This document shows, piece after piece, positions 37,557 through 46,933 of a stretch of 64,000 bases of DNA (positions are counted from its first letter, which is position 1; each line of letters opens with the position of its first letter). The position numbers were made by a program, and so were the translations under genes. The stretch lies in NCBI RefSeq assembly GCF_022788635.1, contig NZ_CP076024.1:2170001-2234000 (forward strand). Reading direction: 5' to 3'. Below the pieces are notes generated by a model. The model ran no database searches. It saw only the letters and a list, made by a program, of their open reading frames with translations, and had not been told where the DNA came from. The stretch comes from Methylobacter sp. S3L5C. GTDB taxonomy: Bacteria; Pseudomonadota; Gammaproteobacteria; Methylococcales; Methylomonadaceae.

Positions 37557-38378
37557 ATGAATGCAACTGACAGTAACGGAGGCATGTTTTTTAATGAAGC
37601 TTTATTTGGTCTTGCCATGTTGGCTTTTATTTTATTGGTAATTATTGAGAAGCGGATTCCTTACCGTGAATTTCCCCAGAAAATTTTTAAAGAATCGTTC
37701 GCGACCAATACCACTACCTTTTTGGTTAATAACGTTATTTTGACTGTATTAAGGGCTTCATCACTGTTTATTGTCGCACAGCAATTTGCATCTTACGGGA
37801 TATTTGGTGGTTTACCTGATGGTCCGTTAAAATGGTTGCTGGCATTCGCATTTTTTGACTTGGCCATTTATCTTTGGCACGTTGCCAGCCATACTTATCC
37901 GACTTTGTGGCGATTTCATAAGGTACATCATAGCGACAAAGGCTTTAATGTTTCTACCGGCTTTCGATTTCACGTTTTTGATTTACTGCTGGAAATTATT
38001 TATAAGTGTGTATTTGTTGTCATTATTGGAGTGAATGCATATTTGATACTTTCTATTGAGATTGTCGAATTATTTTTCATCATGTTTCATCATGCCAATA
38101 TTCGTGTTCCCAAAGAAGAGCTTATTTCGCAAGTATTTATTACGCCATCGTTACACCGAACCCATCATTCAACCTTACGTAGTGAGCACGATAGTAATTA
38201 CGGTATTGTTTTTTCACTCTGGGATCGTATTTTTGGAACTCGAAAAGAACTGGTTCCTGAGCACATCGGTCTCGATTTAATTGAAGCTGATAACTTTATC
38301 CAACTGTTTTCGCTGGCATTTATTACTGAAATTAAAATTAAAAAATTATGGAACCGGATTCCCAGAGGGAAAAAATAA
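37557..38378 (+). CDS. Fatty acid hydroxylase/sterol desaturase superfamily membrane enzyme
   Basis: 273 residues, at least four membrane helices and the di-iron His boxes: WHVASH, RFHKVHHSD, FHHANI, and HRTHHSTLRSEHDSNYG. Such enzymes hydroxylate or desaturate lipids with oxygen. Ribosome site AAAGG. Substrate unknown. Third gene of the SRPBCC-LOV operon, which suggests light-tuned lipid modification. Confidence 0.85.
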   Translation: MNATDSNGGMFFNEALFGLAMLAFILLVIIEKRIPYREFPQKIFKESFATNTTTFLVNNVILTVLRASSLFIVAQQFASYGIFGGLPDGPLKWLLAFAFFDLAIYLWHVASHTYPTLWRFHKVHHSDKGFNVSTGFRFHVFDLLLEIIYKCVFVVIIGVNAYLILSIEIVELFFIMFHHANIRVPKEELISQVFITPSLHRTHHSTLRSEHDSNYGIVFSLWDRIFGTRKELVPEHIGLDLIEADNFIQLFSLAFITEIKIKKLWNRIPRGKK

Positions 38379-38545
38379 TGGTTAACTGTTCTGGTTTGTT
38401 GGTGTAGCCATGCAAAATAAGTTCCATTCTGCTTAACTTATGGCGTGCTCCGAGCTGCTGCTAAATAGAATATTCTTAAGTCGGGAACCATAGAGAGAAA
38501 CTCTCCTGAACAACGGTATTAATTGACTGTTAGGTAAATTTAACA

Positions 38546-39502
38546 ATGATAATTAAAACAAAAAAAGCTATTCCCGCCAGTGAAATTACCGATCCTTTGG
38601 TTTTTAACAAGCGACGTCAGATAATTAAAGCCATGTTGGCGACTATGTTGACTGGTTCGGGTTTTGTTCCGGCGCTGGCTAATAACAATAAACCGGTTTG
38701 GGGGGATTTGCCAAAAAGTAATCTATCTAACGATTCTTTACTACTTACGCCGGCTGAGATCATTAAAAATCATACCAACTATTATGAGTTCTCCTTTAAT
38801 AAAACCGATGCAACCACGTTAGCGCAAAATCTGCCTGTTGATCCCTGGTCAGTAGAGATCAGTGGCGAAGTGGAAAAGCCGGGTAGTTATTATCTGGAAG
38901 ATATTTTACGTCAGCAGACAATTCAAGAGTATATCTATCGTTTTCGTTGTGTGGAAGCGTGGTCAATGGTTGTACCCTGGGTTGGTTTTTCGCTGGGTAG
39001 TTTGTTAAAAATAGTTAAACCTTTATCAACAGCCAATTTTGTAAAATTTACTACGGTTTATCAACCAAAAATAATGCCTAGCCAAGTTAATAATGCCATG
39101 CTGGAATGGCCTTATGTCGAAGGATTACGTATGGATGAAGCCATGCACCCTTTAACAATATTGGCTGTTGGGATGTATGGCGATACTCTGCCAAAGCAAA
39201 ATGGTGCGCCATTGCGTTTGGTTGTACCTTGGAAATACGGTTTTAAAAGCATTAAAGCGATTGTAAAAATTGAGTTGTTAAAAAGAGCGCCAACGACTAC
39301 CTGGAATAAATTTGCACCTAATGACTATGGTTTTTACGCGAATGTCAATCCGGCAGTTGCCCATCCACGCTGGAGTCAAAACAGTGAGCGCCAATTAGGC
39401 AGCAGTTTTTTTACCCCACGTCGACAAACTGAATTATTTAATGGTTATGGTGAACAAGTTGCATCATTGTATAGTGATATGGACTTACGGCACTTTTTCT
39501 GA
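38546..39502 (+). CDS. msrP: MsrP, periplasmic methionine sulfoxide reductase molybdoenzyme
   Basis: 318 residues. It repairs oxidised Met in periplasmic proteins using molybdopterin. Tat signal (KRRQIIKAMLATM, AxA site ending PALA). The Mo-ligand Cys135 lies in YRFRCVEAWSMVVPWVG, and the family end block is present. It overlaps msrQ (stop TGA shares a base with the ATG). Confidence 0.93.
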   Translation: MIIKTKKAIPASEITDPLVFNKRRQIIKAMLATMLTGSGFVPALANNNKPVWGDLPKSNLSNDSLLLTPAEIIKNHTNYYEFSFNKTDATTLAQNLPVDPWSVEISGEVEKPGSYYLEDILRQQTIQEYIYRFRCVEAWSMVVPWVGFSLGSLLKIVKPLSTANFVKFTTVYQPKIMPSQVNNAMLEWPYVEGLRMDEAMHPLTILAVGMYGDTLPKQNGAPLRLVVPWKYGFKSIKAIVKIELLKRAPTTTWNKFAPNDYGFYANVNPAVAHPRWSQNSERQLGSSFFTPRRQTELFNGYGEQVASLYSDMDLRHFF

Positions 39503-40209
39503 TGGTGTTTCAATACAACAAGTTGCAGTCCTTAACTATAATCGCTTGTTTACTGCCCTTGCTATTATTGTTGATTGATATTGCTTTCAATAATTTAGGG
39601 GCAAATCCCATTCAAGCATTACATATGCGTTTGGGAGATTGGTCGTTACGTTTCTTATGGCTGACCTTGGCTATTACGCCTATCCAATCGATTACCAATT
39701 GGCGTGGTATGACTGATTACCGGCAAATACTAGGGCTGTACGTTTTCTTTTATGCAACTTTACATGTACTGGTCTATTTGCTGGTAGATCATGCTTTGGT
39801 ATGGCATATTATTGGCATTGATATTATTGAAAGCTCTTACATCTGGTTGGGAATTCTGGCTTATGGTATTGTATTTTTACTTGCGCTGACATCGCCTAAA
39901 TGGGCTAAAAAGCGTATGGGAAAAACCTGGAAAAAACTGCATCGCTTCATTTATATTGCAGCGGGTGCCGCTATCCTGCATTATTATTGGCAGCTTAAAG
40001 GCAATCTTGCAGAACCGCTGTTCTATTTAATTATCATTATATTATTACTGAGCTTTCGTGTTGCCGTTTGGTTTAAAAACCGTAAATTTAATAAAATGAT
40101 GATCCCAACCGGCCAAAAGGTGCAGGTGATTGTGGCAAAACAAGTGGTAATACCCGAAACAATCCGCGAACCACAAGTAATAGTATTAAAAAGTGATATG
40201 AAGCGCTGA
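39502..40209 (+). CDS. msrQ: MsrQ, heme membrane subunit of MsrPQ
   Basis: 235 residues, six predicted membrane helices of the ferric-reductase-like type with conserved His (FFYATLHVLVYLL; KLHRFIYIAAGAAILHYYW). It passes electrons from the quinone pool to MsrP. The charged C-terminal tail (KNRKFNKMM.. to KSDMKR) is longer than usual. Confidence 0.92.
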   Translation: MVFQYNKLQSLTIIACLLPLLLLLIDIAFNNLGANPIQALHMRLGDWSLRFLWLTLAITPIQSITNWRGMTDYRQILGLYVFFYATLHVLVYLLVDHALVWHIIGIDIIESSYIWLGILAYGIVFLLALTSPKWAKKRMGKTWKKLHRFIYIAAGAAILHYYWQLKGNLAEPLFYLIIIILLLSFRVAVWFKNRKFNKMMIPTGQKVQVIVAKQVVIPETIREPQVIVLKSDMKR

Positions 40210-40238
40210 TCCAAGATTTGCATGAGTAATTACAGTTA

Positions 40239-40269
40239 CTGTCGATGTGAATAAGTTCGCATCGACAGG
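40239..40269 (+). terminator. Hairpin after msrQ
   Basis: CTGTCGATGTG and CGCATCGACAG pair over 11 positions with one G-U, loop AATAAGTT. It lies 30 bases after the msrQ stop. No T-run follows. Confidence 0.4.
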
Positions 40270-40386
40270 CTATAAGTACCTACGTCAGAAGCTGTAATAA
40301 TATTCGTTTTTTGTACAAAATAATGTTTTTAATATGTTTTTTGATAATACTTTCACAATCTCGTAAGCTTAAATCCCCTAACAACA

Positions 40387-41325
40387 ATGATAAAAAAAAT
40401 TCCTATCGGTATTAGTAGTTGTCTACTGGGTGAACAAGTGCGCTTTGATGGTAGCCATAAACGTGATGCCTATATTGTTGGTACACTCAGTAAATATTTT
40501 GAATTTCATCCTTACTGTCCGGAAGTTGCTATCGGCCTGGGTGTCCCTCGCCCTACCATTCATTTGGTAAAAATTGATAACACCATACGCTGTGTGGGGA
40601 TCAAAAATCCGGAACTGGATTTAACCACCCGTTTAAGTGATTATGCCGGGGAACAAAAAGAGTTCCATGCCGATTTATGTGGTTATATTTTAAAAAAGGA
40701 TTCACCCAGTTGTGGCATGGAGCGTGTTAAAGTTTATACGGGTAATCAGCCTCACAGAGAGGGTTTTGGTATTTACGCGCAGGAGATGATGCGCAATAAC
40801 CCTCTGTTGCCGGTAGAAGAAGAGGGGCGTCTGGGCGACCCCGGATTGCGTGAGAATTTTATTCAGCGTGTTTATGTGCTCCATCGTTGGCAGCAGTTAT
40901 TGGCAGAAGGTCTTACTCCCCAACGGCTTACGAATTTTCATGCCCGTCATAAATTGATTATTATGAGTCATGCCGATTATCGGGAAATGGGGCAATTATT
41001 AGCAGGGTTAACAAAAGACAACTTGTTGCCTATTGCCGAGCGTTATATTTTCATGCTGATGAATATACTTAAATTAGTTGTTAACCGCAGTAACCACGTT
41101 AATGTGTTGCAACATATTCAGGGCTACTTAAAAAAGGAGTTAAGCATCGATGATAAGGCGGAGTTGTGCGAAATTATCGAGCGTTATCGAAATGGAGAAA
41201 TACCGCTGATTGTACCGTTGACAGTGCTTAAGCATCATTTTCGTAAATCCCCTGATACTTATATTGATGAATCTTATTATATGTCGCCTTATCCACAAGA
41301 ATTACAGCTTATTAATCAGTTGTAA
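40387..41325 (+). CDS. ybgA: YbgA-type protein, DUF523 plus DUF1722
   Basis: 312 residues. The N-terminal DUF523 has Cys-containing motifs (ISSCLLGEQVRFDG; YCPEVAIGLGVPRP; KKDSPSCGMERVKVY) that bind a [4Fe-4S] cluster in related TudS desulfidases. The C-terminal DUF1722 is helical (LTNFHARHKLIIMSHA; PLIVPLTVLKHH). In E. coli ybgA sits next to phr. The reaction is unknown here; a redox or thio-nucleobase role is inference. Confidence 0.88.
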   Translation: MIKKIPIGISSCLLGEQVRFDGSHKRDAYIVGTLSKYFEFHPYCPEVAIGLGVPRPTIHLVKIDNTIRCVGIKNPELDLTTRLSDYAGEQKEFHADLCGYILKKDSPSCGMERVKVYTGNQPHREGFGIYAQEMMRNNPLLPVEEEGRLGDPGLRENFIQRVYVLHRWQQLLAEGLTPQRLTNFHARHKLIIMSHADYREMGQLLAGLTKDNLLPIAERYIFMLMNILKLVVNRSNHVNVLQHIQGYLKKELSIDDKAELCEIIERYRNGEIPLIVPLTVLKHHFRKSPDTYIDESYYMSPYPQELQLINQL

Positions 41326-41392
41326 TTAACGTAAAAATCAGTTAATAAAAAGGCTGATTTATGACTTTTTTGTTTAAAAACCTTTATATCTT

Positions 41393-42235
41393 ATGTCAAA
41401 AATTTTAATTATTGGTTGTGGTTCTATAGGTAACCAACTGGCACAAGACCTTTCAGTTAAAGGTCATCAGGTAACCGGATTAAAACGAAATCCACCGGCA
41501 ACAGCTACCGGTAACATGAACTACTTTACTGCGGATATCTCATCAGCTGTCGAGATTAAAGACTTGCCCGCAGATTTTGAGGTGGTGTATTTTATTGTTT
41601 CACCTGATGGCCGAAATAAAGAAAGTTATCAGGCTGTTTATGAGTCGGGATTGAACAATCTGTTGAACAGATTTTCCAGGGCAGGGACCAACCCTCAATG
41701 GATTTTTGTTTCATCAACCAGCGTTTATGGACAATCGCAAGGTGAATGGGTCGATGAGAATTCTGTGGTGGAACCGGAAAACATTACCAGCCAATTCATC
41801 AGACAGGCAGAACAAAAACTGATGGATGCAGATGCCAATAATATCGTGGTTCGTTTTTCCGGAATTTATGGACCAGGTCGCGAGTATTTGTTAAAAATGG
41901 CCGCGCAAACACCCGTTATACAAAAAAATCCACCTTATTTTACCAACCGTATTAATCAGCTGGATTGTGTTGGTGTATTGGCATTTTTACTGGAATGTCG
42001 TCTGGCGGGTAAGGCTTTAGAGCAATGTTATATAGCCAGTGATGATGATCCTGCACCAATGTGGGATGTTATGATCTGGCTTACCGAACACATGAATTGT
42101 CCATCACCTACGGTTAAAAATGTCGGTAATGACGGCGTTATGAATAAACGTTGTAATAATCAACGCTTAAAAGCCTTGGGGTATAAATTTCATTATCCCG
42201 ACTTTAAAGCCGGTTATATTGAGTTAATAAAATGA
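41393..42235 (+). CDS. NAD(P)-dependent epimerase/dehydratase family protein (YeeZ-like)
   Basis: 280 residues, Rossmann fold with ILIIGCGSIGNQLAQDLS, an extended-SDR VSSTSVYGQ segment (Tyr of the catalytic region), and VVRFSGIYGPGR. The closest pattern is YeeZ-like SDRs, substrate unknown. The stop overlaps the next start. SDRs of this kind often sit in photolyase/CFA clusters. Confidence 0.8.
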   Translation: MSKILIIGCGSIGNQLAQDLSVKGHQVTGLKRNPPATATGNMNYFTADISSAVEIKDLPADFEVVYFIVSPDGRNKESYQAVYESGLNNLLNRFSRAGTNPQWIFVSSTSVYGQSQGEWVDENSVVEPENITSQFIRQAEQKLMDADANNIVVRFSGIYGPGREYLLKMAAQTPVIQKNPPYFTNRINQLDCVGVLAFLLECRLAGKALEQCYIASDDDPAPMWDVMIWLTEHMNCPSPTVKNVGNDGVMNKRCNNQRLKALGYKFHYPDFKAGYIELIK

Positions 42236-42993
42236 ATTATTTGCCATTAATATTACTGACTTTGTTGGCAATATTTGGCATTGGTATTGAAATAAGTCCT
42301 GTGGCACAAACCTGGCAGCTATTTACCGGGCTTCACCTCGCCGGTTTGTCGGCAATAGTTTGGATGTCTTTATGGGGACTAAAAAAGCTGCCGACAAAAG
42401 GTAAACGCTATGGTTTTATGATTTTACAGTTACTGGCATTTCGCATCGCCTATTTCCCGATTGTAGTTTTTTCAGCAACGGTAGCTTGTTACTCGGAGTT
42501 ATTGCTGCAACAATTTTTCGGAAACTGGCCGATAACGATATTTCCGGCTTTCTTTGTTAGTGCAGCTTTGTTGTTTGCAATGATTGGTTGGATTTTATTT
42601 TTGGCGCTTAACGGTAAAACTGTGCTTTATGTGCTGCTGATTGTTTTAGGTATGCCGGCTCTGTTGATTTCATTTGCCGACACCAAAGACCTGACCTTTT
42701 TACCGGATAATAATTGGGCGGATATACAACCTTTGCCGCCTGTCAGTCTTCCGCAGGCAAATCCGTATTTATCAGGTCTCACGTCTACAAATGCGAGTGC
42801 CGGACAAAAAATGATTGGTTTAGCGGGCAGGGTACTTTATGACTTTATCCCTAAAGCGCCGTGGTCTCAAATGGTTCAGGGAATACTTGAGCAGGAATTT
42901 AGAAACCATCCTGATGGCAATTCACACGATCAGTTAACTGACCATTACGCTGCTTTTTTGGCAGCTCATCAGGTAATCAAATCAAGACAATAG
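42232..42993 (+). CDS. Integral membrane protein, unrecognised
   Basis: 253 residues with about five hydrophobic helices in the first 150 (YLPLILLTLLAIFGIGI; FTGLHLAGLSAIVWMSLW; FRIAYFPIVVFSATVA; FFVSAALLFAMIGWILF; VLYVLLIVLGMPALL). A soluble tail follows (DNNWADIQPLPPVSLPQANPY..). I do not recognise the family. Coupled by ATGA-like overlap to the epimerase gene, so probably in the same pathway. Confidence 0.7.
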   Translation: MNYLPLILLTLLAIFGIGIEISPVAQTWQLFTGLHLAGLSAIVWMSLWGLKKLPTKGKRYGFMILQLLAFRIAYFPIVVFSATVACYSELLLQQFFGNWPITIFPAFFVSAALLFAMIGWILFLALNGKTVLYVLLIVLGMPALLISFADTKDLTFLPDNNWADIQPLPPVSLPQANPYLSGLTSTNASAGQKMIGLAGRVLYDFIPKAPWSQMVQGILEQEFRNHPDGNSHDQLTDHYAAFLAAHQVIKSRQ

Positions 42994-43004
42994 AGCGGTT
43001 TTTC

Positions 43005-43169
43005 GTATCCACGACAGCATCTTATTCACCACGAAGACAAGAAGAAAGAAAAAAAGTTGTGTTTTTCGTGTCTCAGCAATTAATTCTGAGTCTCTTAAGG
43101 AGTCTACTTTTGGTGCTCTCGATCGCTGTTACATAGGCGATTCTACCTTTCGCCATCCATGGCTATGTA
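43005..43169. repeat. Dispersed repeat copy B plus degenerate CACGAAA repeat
   Basis: 43061-43169 is the counterpart of copy A at 25108-25217 (shared GTTTTT, CTCTTAAGGAGTCTACTTTT, GATCGCTGTT, GGCGATTCTACC). Just before it, 43008-43060 has TATCCACGAC..CACCACGAAGACAAGAAG, a worn copy of the CACGAAA-type end. Confidence 0.55.
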
Positions 43170-43263
43170 CCACCCGCATAATCCACACGGGTATGGTGAA
43201 TGCAGAGTTTGCAGGAGCAAATATCTGCCAATGCAAGTTGTTCGTGGTGAAAAGCTTTTAAAG

Positions 43264-44322
43264 TTAACTTTCGGTTTGTTGCAGGCTGGCCAAATCAATA
43301 ACAAAGCGGTACTTTACGTCACTTTTTACCATGCGATCAAAGGCTTCATTAACTTGCTGAATAGGGACGATTTCGATATCCGAAGTAATACCATTTTCAG
43401 CACAGAAGTCCAGCATTTCCTGGGTTTCTTTCAAGCCGCCAATTAGCGAGCCGGCAATGGTACGACGCTTAAAAATCAGGTTGCCGATAGAAGGTGAGGG
43501 ATGTGGCTGATCAGGTAAACCGACCAAACATAAAGTACCATCACGTTTTAGCAATGCGGTGAAAGCATCCAGATTATGCGGCGCAGCCACGGTATTAAGG
43601 ATAAAATCAAAGCTGGCAAGATGCTTTTCCATTTCTTCCGGGTTCTTGGAGATTACTATTTCATCAGCGCCAAGTCGTTTAGCATCTTCAGCTTTACCGG
43701 GTGACGTGGTAAAAAGTACAACGTGAGCACCAAAGGCATGGGCAAATTTTATTGCCATGTGACCCAATCCACCTAAACCAACGATACCGACTTTATCGCC
43801 TTTACCGACATTCCAATGTCTTAATGGCGAATAAGTGGTAATTCCCGCGCATAACAGGGGAGCTACTGCTGCCAGATCCAGTTTGTCTGAAACATGCAGT
43901 ACAAAGTCTTGGTCAACGACGATTTGTTTGGAATAGCCGCCGTAGTTAGTGCCACCGCTATGCTTGTCGGGACTGTTATAAGTAAATACTGCACTATTAC
44001 AGAATTGTTCCTGATGATCGTTGCAATCCGGACAAACCTTGCAAGAGTCAACCAGACAACCGACACCAACGCTATCGCCGATTTTAAACGCAGTTACTGC
44101 ACTGCCTATTCGGGTAACTTTACCTACAATTTCATGGCCGGGCACCATAGGAAATGCAGCGTTTCCCCATTCATTGCGTACCTGATGAACATCGGAATGG
44201 CAAACACCGCAAAAGAGAATCTCAATTTGTACATCGGTCGGTAAAGGTTCTCGTCGTTCAAAGCTGAATGGTTCTAATGGTGACTTGTTATCATGGGCAG
44301 CATAACCAATAGTTTTTTGCAT
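43264..44322 (-). CDS. Zinc-dependent NAD(P) alcohol dehydrogenase (CAD/YahK type)
   Basis: 352 residues. Catalytic zinc site CGVCHSDVHQ and VPGHEIVG; structural zinc Cys set in VDSCKVCPDCNDHQEQFC; nucleotide motif VGIVGLGGLGHMAIKFA. The pattern is that of cinnamyl-alcohol-dehydrogenase-like enzymes that reduce aldehydes with NADPH. Downstream of the bestrophin gene on the same strand. Substrate unknown. Confidence 0.92.
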   Translation of the reverse strand: MQKTIGYAAHDNKSPLEPFSFERREPLPTDVQIEILFCGVCHSDVHQVRNEWGNAAFPMVPGHEIVGKVTRIGSAVTAFKIGDSVGVGCLVDSCKVCPDCNDHQEQFCNSAVFTYNSPDKHSGGTNYGGYSKQIVVDQDFVLHVSDKLDLAAVAPLLCAGITTYSPLRHWNVGKGDKVGIVGLGGLGHMAIKFAHAFGAHVVLFTTSPGKAEDAKRLGADEIVISKNPEEMEKHLASFDFILNTVAAPHNLDAFTALLKRDGTLCLVGLPDQPHPSPSIGNLIFKRRTIAGSLIGGLKETQEMLDFCAENGITSDIEIVPIQQVNEAFDRMVKSDVKYRFVIDLASLQQTES

Positions 44323-44459
44323 AAAGCGCTCCGGATAGTAATGAAAAATAAAACCGTATTTAAGTATTTAATTAAATACAGGTTTTATTTATATTAAACT
44401 AATATTGCATAAAATAACAACTTTGCAGCTTTTTAAATTAAAATTTCTGGCAGTTTTGA

Positions 44460-45404
44460 TTACATCAAAACCCCGTTTATCGGTTCGAGTGGCACAAGAG
44501 TCGTGGTTTCTCCAAGTTGTTGCCTTAAGTCTATTTCAATAGTTCGACAAAGTGCCGACATGGGGGTGTCATTTATACGGTTTTCAAATGGATCGCGAAG
44601 TTCAGTACCCAAGCGTTCGATGGTTACGAACAAGAAAGCCAGTAGGGTTTCCGTGATCATTGCTATCACATCGAAAAGATCGTTTTCAATCAGGCAAAAG
44701 GGAATAAGTATTGCCAGTAACCAAACAAAAATACGGGTATGAAAATTAAAACGATCAGGGAATGAACTGCGTTTTATTCGCTCACACCCACCCTGAATAT
44801 CGTTAAGAAGGTTTAGAGAGTTATCCAGTTGGAGCAGGATTTGTTGTTCGCCCCAATTCTTACCGGTTAGCGCACCGAGAACTGTGGCCTGTTTTTGTAG
44901 CAGTTGAGTCATAACATTGCCGGCACTTTTTAAGTCAGTTATTTCGCTATCGGGTAAAAATTGAGCCAGAAATCGCCAGTCCTTTTCTGATAATTTACCG
45001 CCTGAGCGTAAGCTGATTCTCAATATATTGACGAAAGCAATGTGTCGATAAAGTAGTTCTTGATGAAACTTTGCCGCACTTTCCTTGTTGGTAATATTGG
45101 CGATACGTTTATCGGTTAACAAAGTGGTAATTTGCCGGCCCAATGATCGGCTGACATTGACAAGCTGTCCCCATAATCGTCTGGCTTCCCACCAACGGTC
45201 ATAACTTTGGTTGATTTGAAAGGCAAGAAATATCGACATTGCGGTGATCAATACTCCCAAAGGTAATGAGGGTAAAGCGGTTTGTTGCACCGGCAGGTAT
45301 TCATAAATAACTTCTGTACCAACGGTCAGTGAAGTAAACAACAGTAAAGTAGTCCAGTCATCGCGCAGGGCACGAAGAACAGTGGTTCCACCACGAATAA
45401 TCAT
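44460..45404 (-). CDS. Bestrophin family (UPF0187) ion channel
   Basis: 314 residues: N-terminal RGGTTVLRALRDDWTTLLLF, membrane helices with FLAFQINQSYDRWWEARRLWGQLVNVSRSL (read in two parts) and a second pair near 225-255. These match bacterial bestrophins, pentameric anion or cation channels. No selectivity can be deduced. It follows the chalcone-isomerase-like gene on the same strand with an 82-base gap. Confidence 0.88.
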   Translation of the reverse strand: MIIRGGTTVLRALRDDWTTLLLFTSLTVGTEVIYEYLPVQQTALPSLPLGVLITAMSIFLAFQINQSYDRWWEARRLWGQLVNVSRSLGRQITTLLTDKRIANITNKESAAKFHQELLYRHIAFVNILRISLRSGGKLSEKDWRFLAQFLPDSEITDLKSAGNVMTQLLQKQATVLGALTGKNWGEQQILLQLDNSLNLLNDIQGGCERIKRSSFPDRFNFHTRIFVWLLAILIPFCLIENDLFDVIAMITETLLAFLFVTIERLGTELRDPFENRINDTPMSALCRTIEIDLRQQLGETTTLVPLEPINGVLM

Positions 45405-45485
45405 TTTTTAAATACCGGATTTAAGGGAATGGAGGTAGGCGATAAATTTGGGAGTTATCCGTCAAATAAGCAGGTTTTTTTATTG

Positions 45486-46040
45486 TTAATCCACGATGTT
45501 TAACAAGGTGTCTTTTAAGTCATTGGAAAAAGGTTCCTTGCCAAACCAGATGTTCAGGTAAGCCAGGCTTTGTGCAGGATCATCCAAAGTGGCCAACAGT
45601 TTACTGTTTAACTGTAGTTTTAAGCCCGTTTTTGGATCATAAACAAGATCATAGTAATCACCTTCCTTGATATCCTGATAATGGCTGTTGAAGGCATCGA
45701 ACTCAGCTTGCCAGTCAGCGTATTGTTGGCCAAGATTAATTTTCAGATATTCTTCTGAAGCGTCTTTAAAAGCTTTTGCCGGTATGGCTTTTTCATATAA
45801 AAATCGCAAGTGCTTGGGGCCTGCAGAAAAAATACGGCTGACTTTCTTGCAATCGTCCAAATACAAAGCGGCATTACCGACATGAATTAAACGAAAGGCC
45901 TTAAGTTCGGCTTGACTACAACGAAGCAGTCGGGTGTTATTAACGGTATCAATATATTCAGGAAAGAGTTCGTCAGCCTGAGCTACAGACAGGCCAGTAA
46001 GCAAAGTAATTAATAATCTTGCAAGCCATTTTTTATCCAT
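45486..46040 (-). CDS. Exported chalcone-isomerase-like protein
   Basis: 184 residues, signal peptide (ARLLITLLTGLSVAQA). The mature part has the chalcone-isomerase-like pattern: RLIHVGNAALYLDDC, KHLRFLYEKAIPAKAFKDASEEYL (in two parts), and GDYYDLVYDPKTGLKLQLN, then AYLNIWFGKEP. In bacteria this fold is found in photolyase/CFA clusters; enzyme activity is unproven. The start overlaps the end of the upstream lipoprotein gene by 31 bases. Confidence 0.82.
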   Translation of the reverse strand: MDKKWLARLLITLLTGLSVAQADELFPEYIDTVNNTRLLRCSQAELKAFRLIHVGNAALYLDDCKKVSRIFSAGPKHLRFLYEKAIPAKAFKDASEEYLKINLGQQYADWQAEFDAFNSHYQDIKEGDYYDLVYDPKTGLKLQLNSKLLATLDDPAQSLAYLNIWFGKEPFSNDLKDTLLNIVD

Positions 46041-46561
46041 TGCAATATACCTCCAATGATTGGTAAGTGTTGATAAAATCCCTGCATACTATCCCAGTAG
46101 TCCTGATGCAGAATTATTTTTCCATCGCTATTAAAGCGTAAGTGACTCATACCGACAGATTGTATATTTTGACTTTGTCCCATCACCGTAAATCGGGTAT
46201 TCATGGTCCAGCGAACGAACATATCATTACCTTTTTCCTGGGTACCGAGCACTTCAAAGCTCATGGAATCGAGGCTTTTTTGGGTATGTTGCATATACTT
46301 CAATAAATCCTGCCGGGTATGCAAAGTGACTATCGTGTCATTAAAATATAATTTTTCAGCGTAAGTTTTAGCTATCTGATCAGCCAGAGAAACCGTCTCA
46401 ATTTTATTAAAAAGTTTGATTAGCGGCTGGATTCGCTGGTTTTGCTTAACGTCAGATTCTGCAGGTGCCAGGGCCAGATAGTCTTGTACTGAGTTGGGTT
46501 CAACGTGACTACAGGCATTAAGTATCAAGGCCATTAGTAACAAGGACAAAACATGTTTCAT
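46010..46561 (-). CDS. SnoaL/NTF2-like lipoprotein
   Basis: 183 residues with a lipobox (LILNAC, Cys17). The mature part has the NTF2-like cone fold pattern: LFNKIETVSLADQIAKTYAE (part), FNDTIVTLHTRQDLLKYM, FVRWTMNTRFTVMG, and HQDYWDSMQGFYQHLP at the end. Usually in the same cluster as the chalcone-isomerase-like gene. Probably periplasmic ligand binding; no catalytic residues identified. Confidence 0.8.
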   Translation of the reverse strand: MKHVLSLLLMALILNACSHVEPNSVQDYLALAPAESDVKQNQRIQPLIKLFNKIETVSLADQIAKTYAEKLYFNDTIVTLHTRQDLLKYMQHTQKSLDSMSFEVLGTQEKGNDMFVRWTMNTRFTVMGQSQNIQSVGMSHLRFNSDGKIILHQDYWDSMQGFYQHLPIIGGILQWIKNGLQDY

Positions 46562-46933
46562 TGTTGACTCCAGTTTGGTGGTAATCGTGTGCTTGCCGCG
46601 TAATTATTCAGTCCCCCTCTTTGAAAAAGAGGGGTTAGGGGAGATTTTATTAGATAAATCCCCCTTATCCCCCTTTTTCAATGGGGGAGGTGAATAACTA
46701 CCTTGCCGCTGAATAATTTCAGGTACCTGTTTCAATCACTGTCTTTAAAACAGGCCTAAGTTCCATAATAGCATGCACCATTCTTTTTACCTTAATGCCG
46801 GCAATTTTTTCTTAATAATGCCGTAGAGTGGGGACAAAACAAAGCTTCAGTCCAAGGTTTATAGCAGCTTGCTCCATGAAAAATGTTGACAGCAAGTCCG
46901 TCACTCCCTGTTTGGAGCAGTAACCGATAGGCG
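46562..46933. repeat. Gap with palindromic CCCCTCTTT repeat
   Basis: 46600-46702 is a long imperfect palindrome: GTAATTATTCAGTCCCCCTC, TTTGAAAAAGAGGGGTTAGG, then the mirrored AAATCCCCCTTATCCCCCTT and TTTCAATGGGGGAGGTGAAT. Arms repeat the same motif and a half copy lies at 34816-34871. It could fold as a terminator between genes or be MITE-like. The rest (46703-46933) shows no supported gene. Confidence 0.65.

Noticed and set aside
43159-43446. 95-residue plus-strand frame
   Set aside because: Mostly antisense to the alcohol dehydrogenase gene and partly inside repeat B.
46780-46933. Short frame continuing after nhaR on the minus strand
   Set aside because: It has no start site or family pattern; likely chance.
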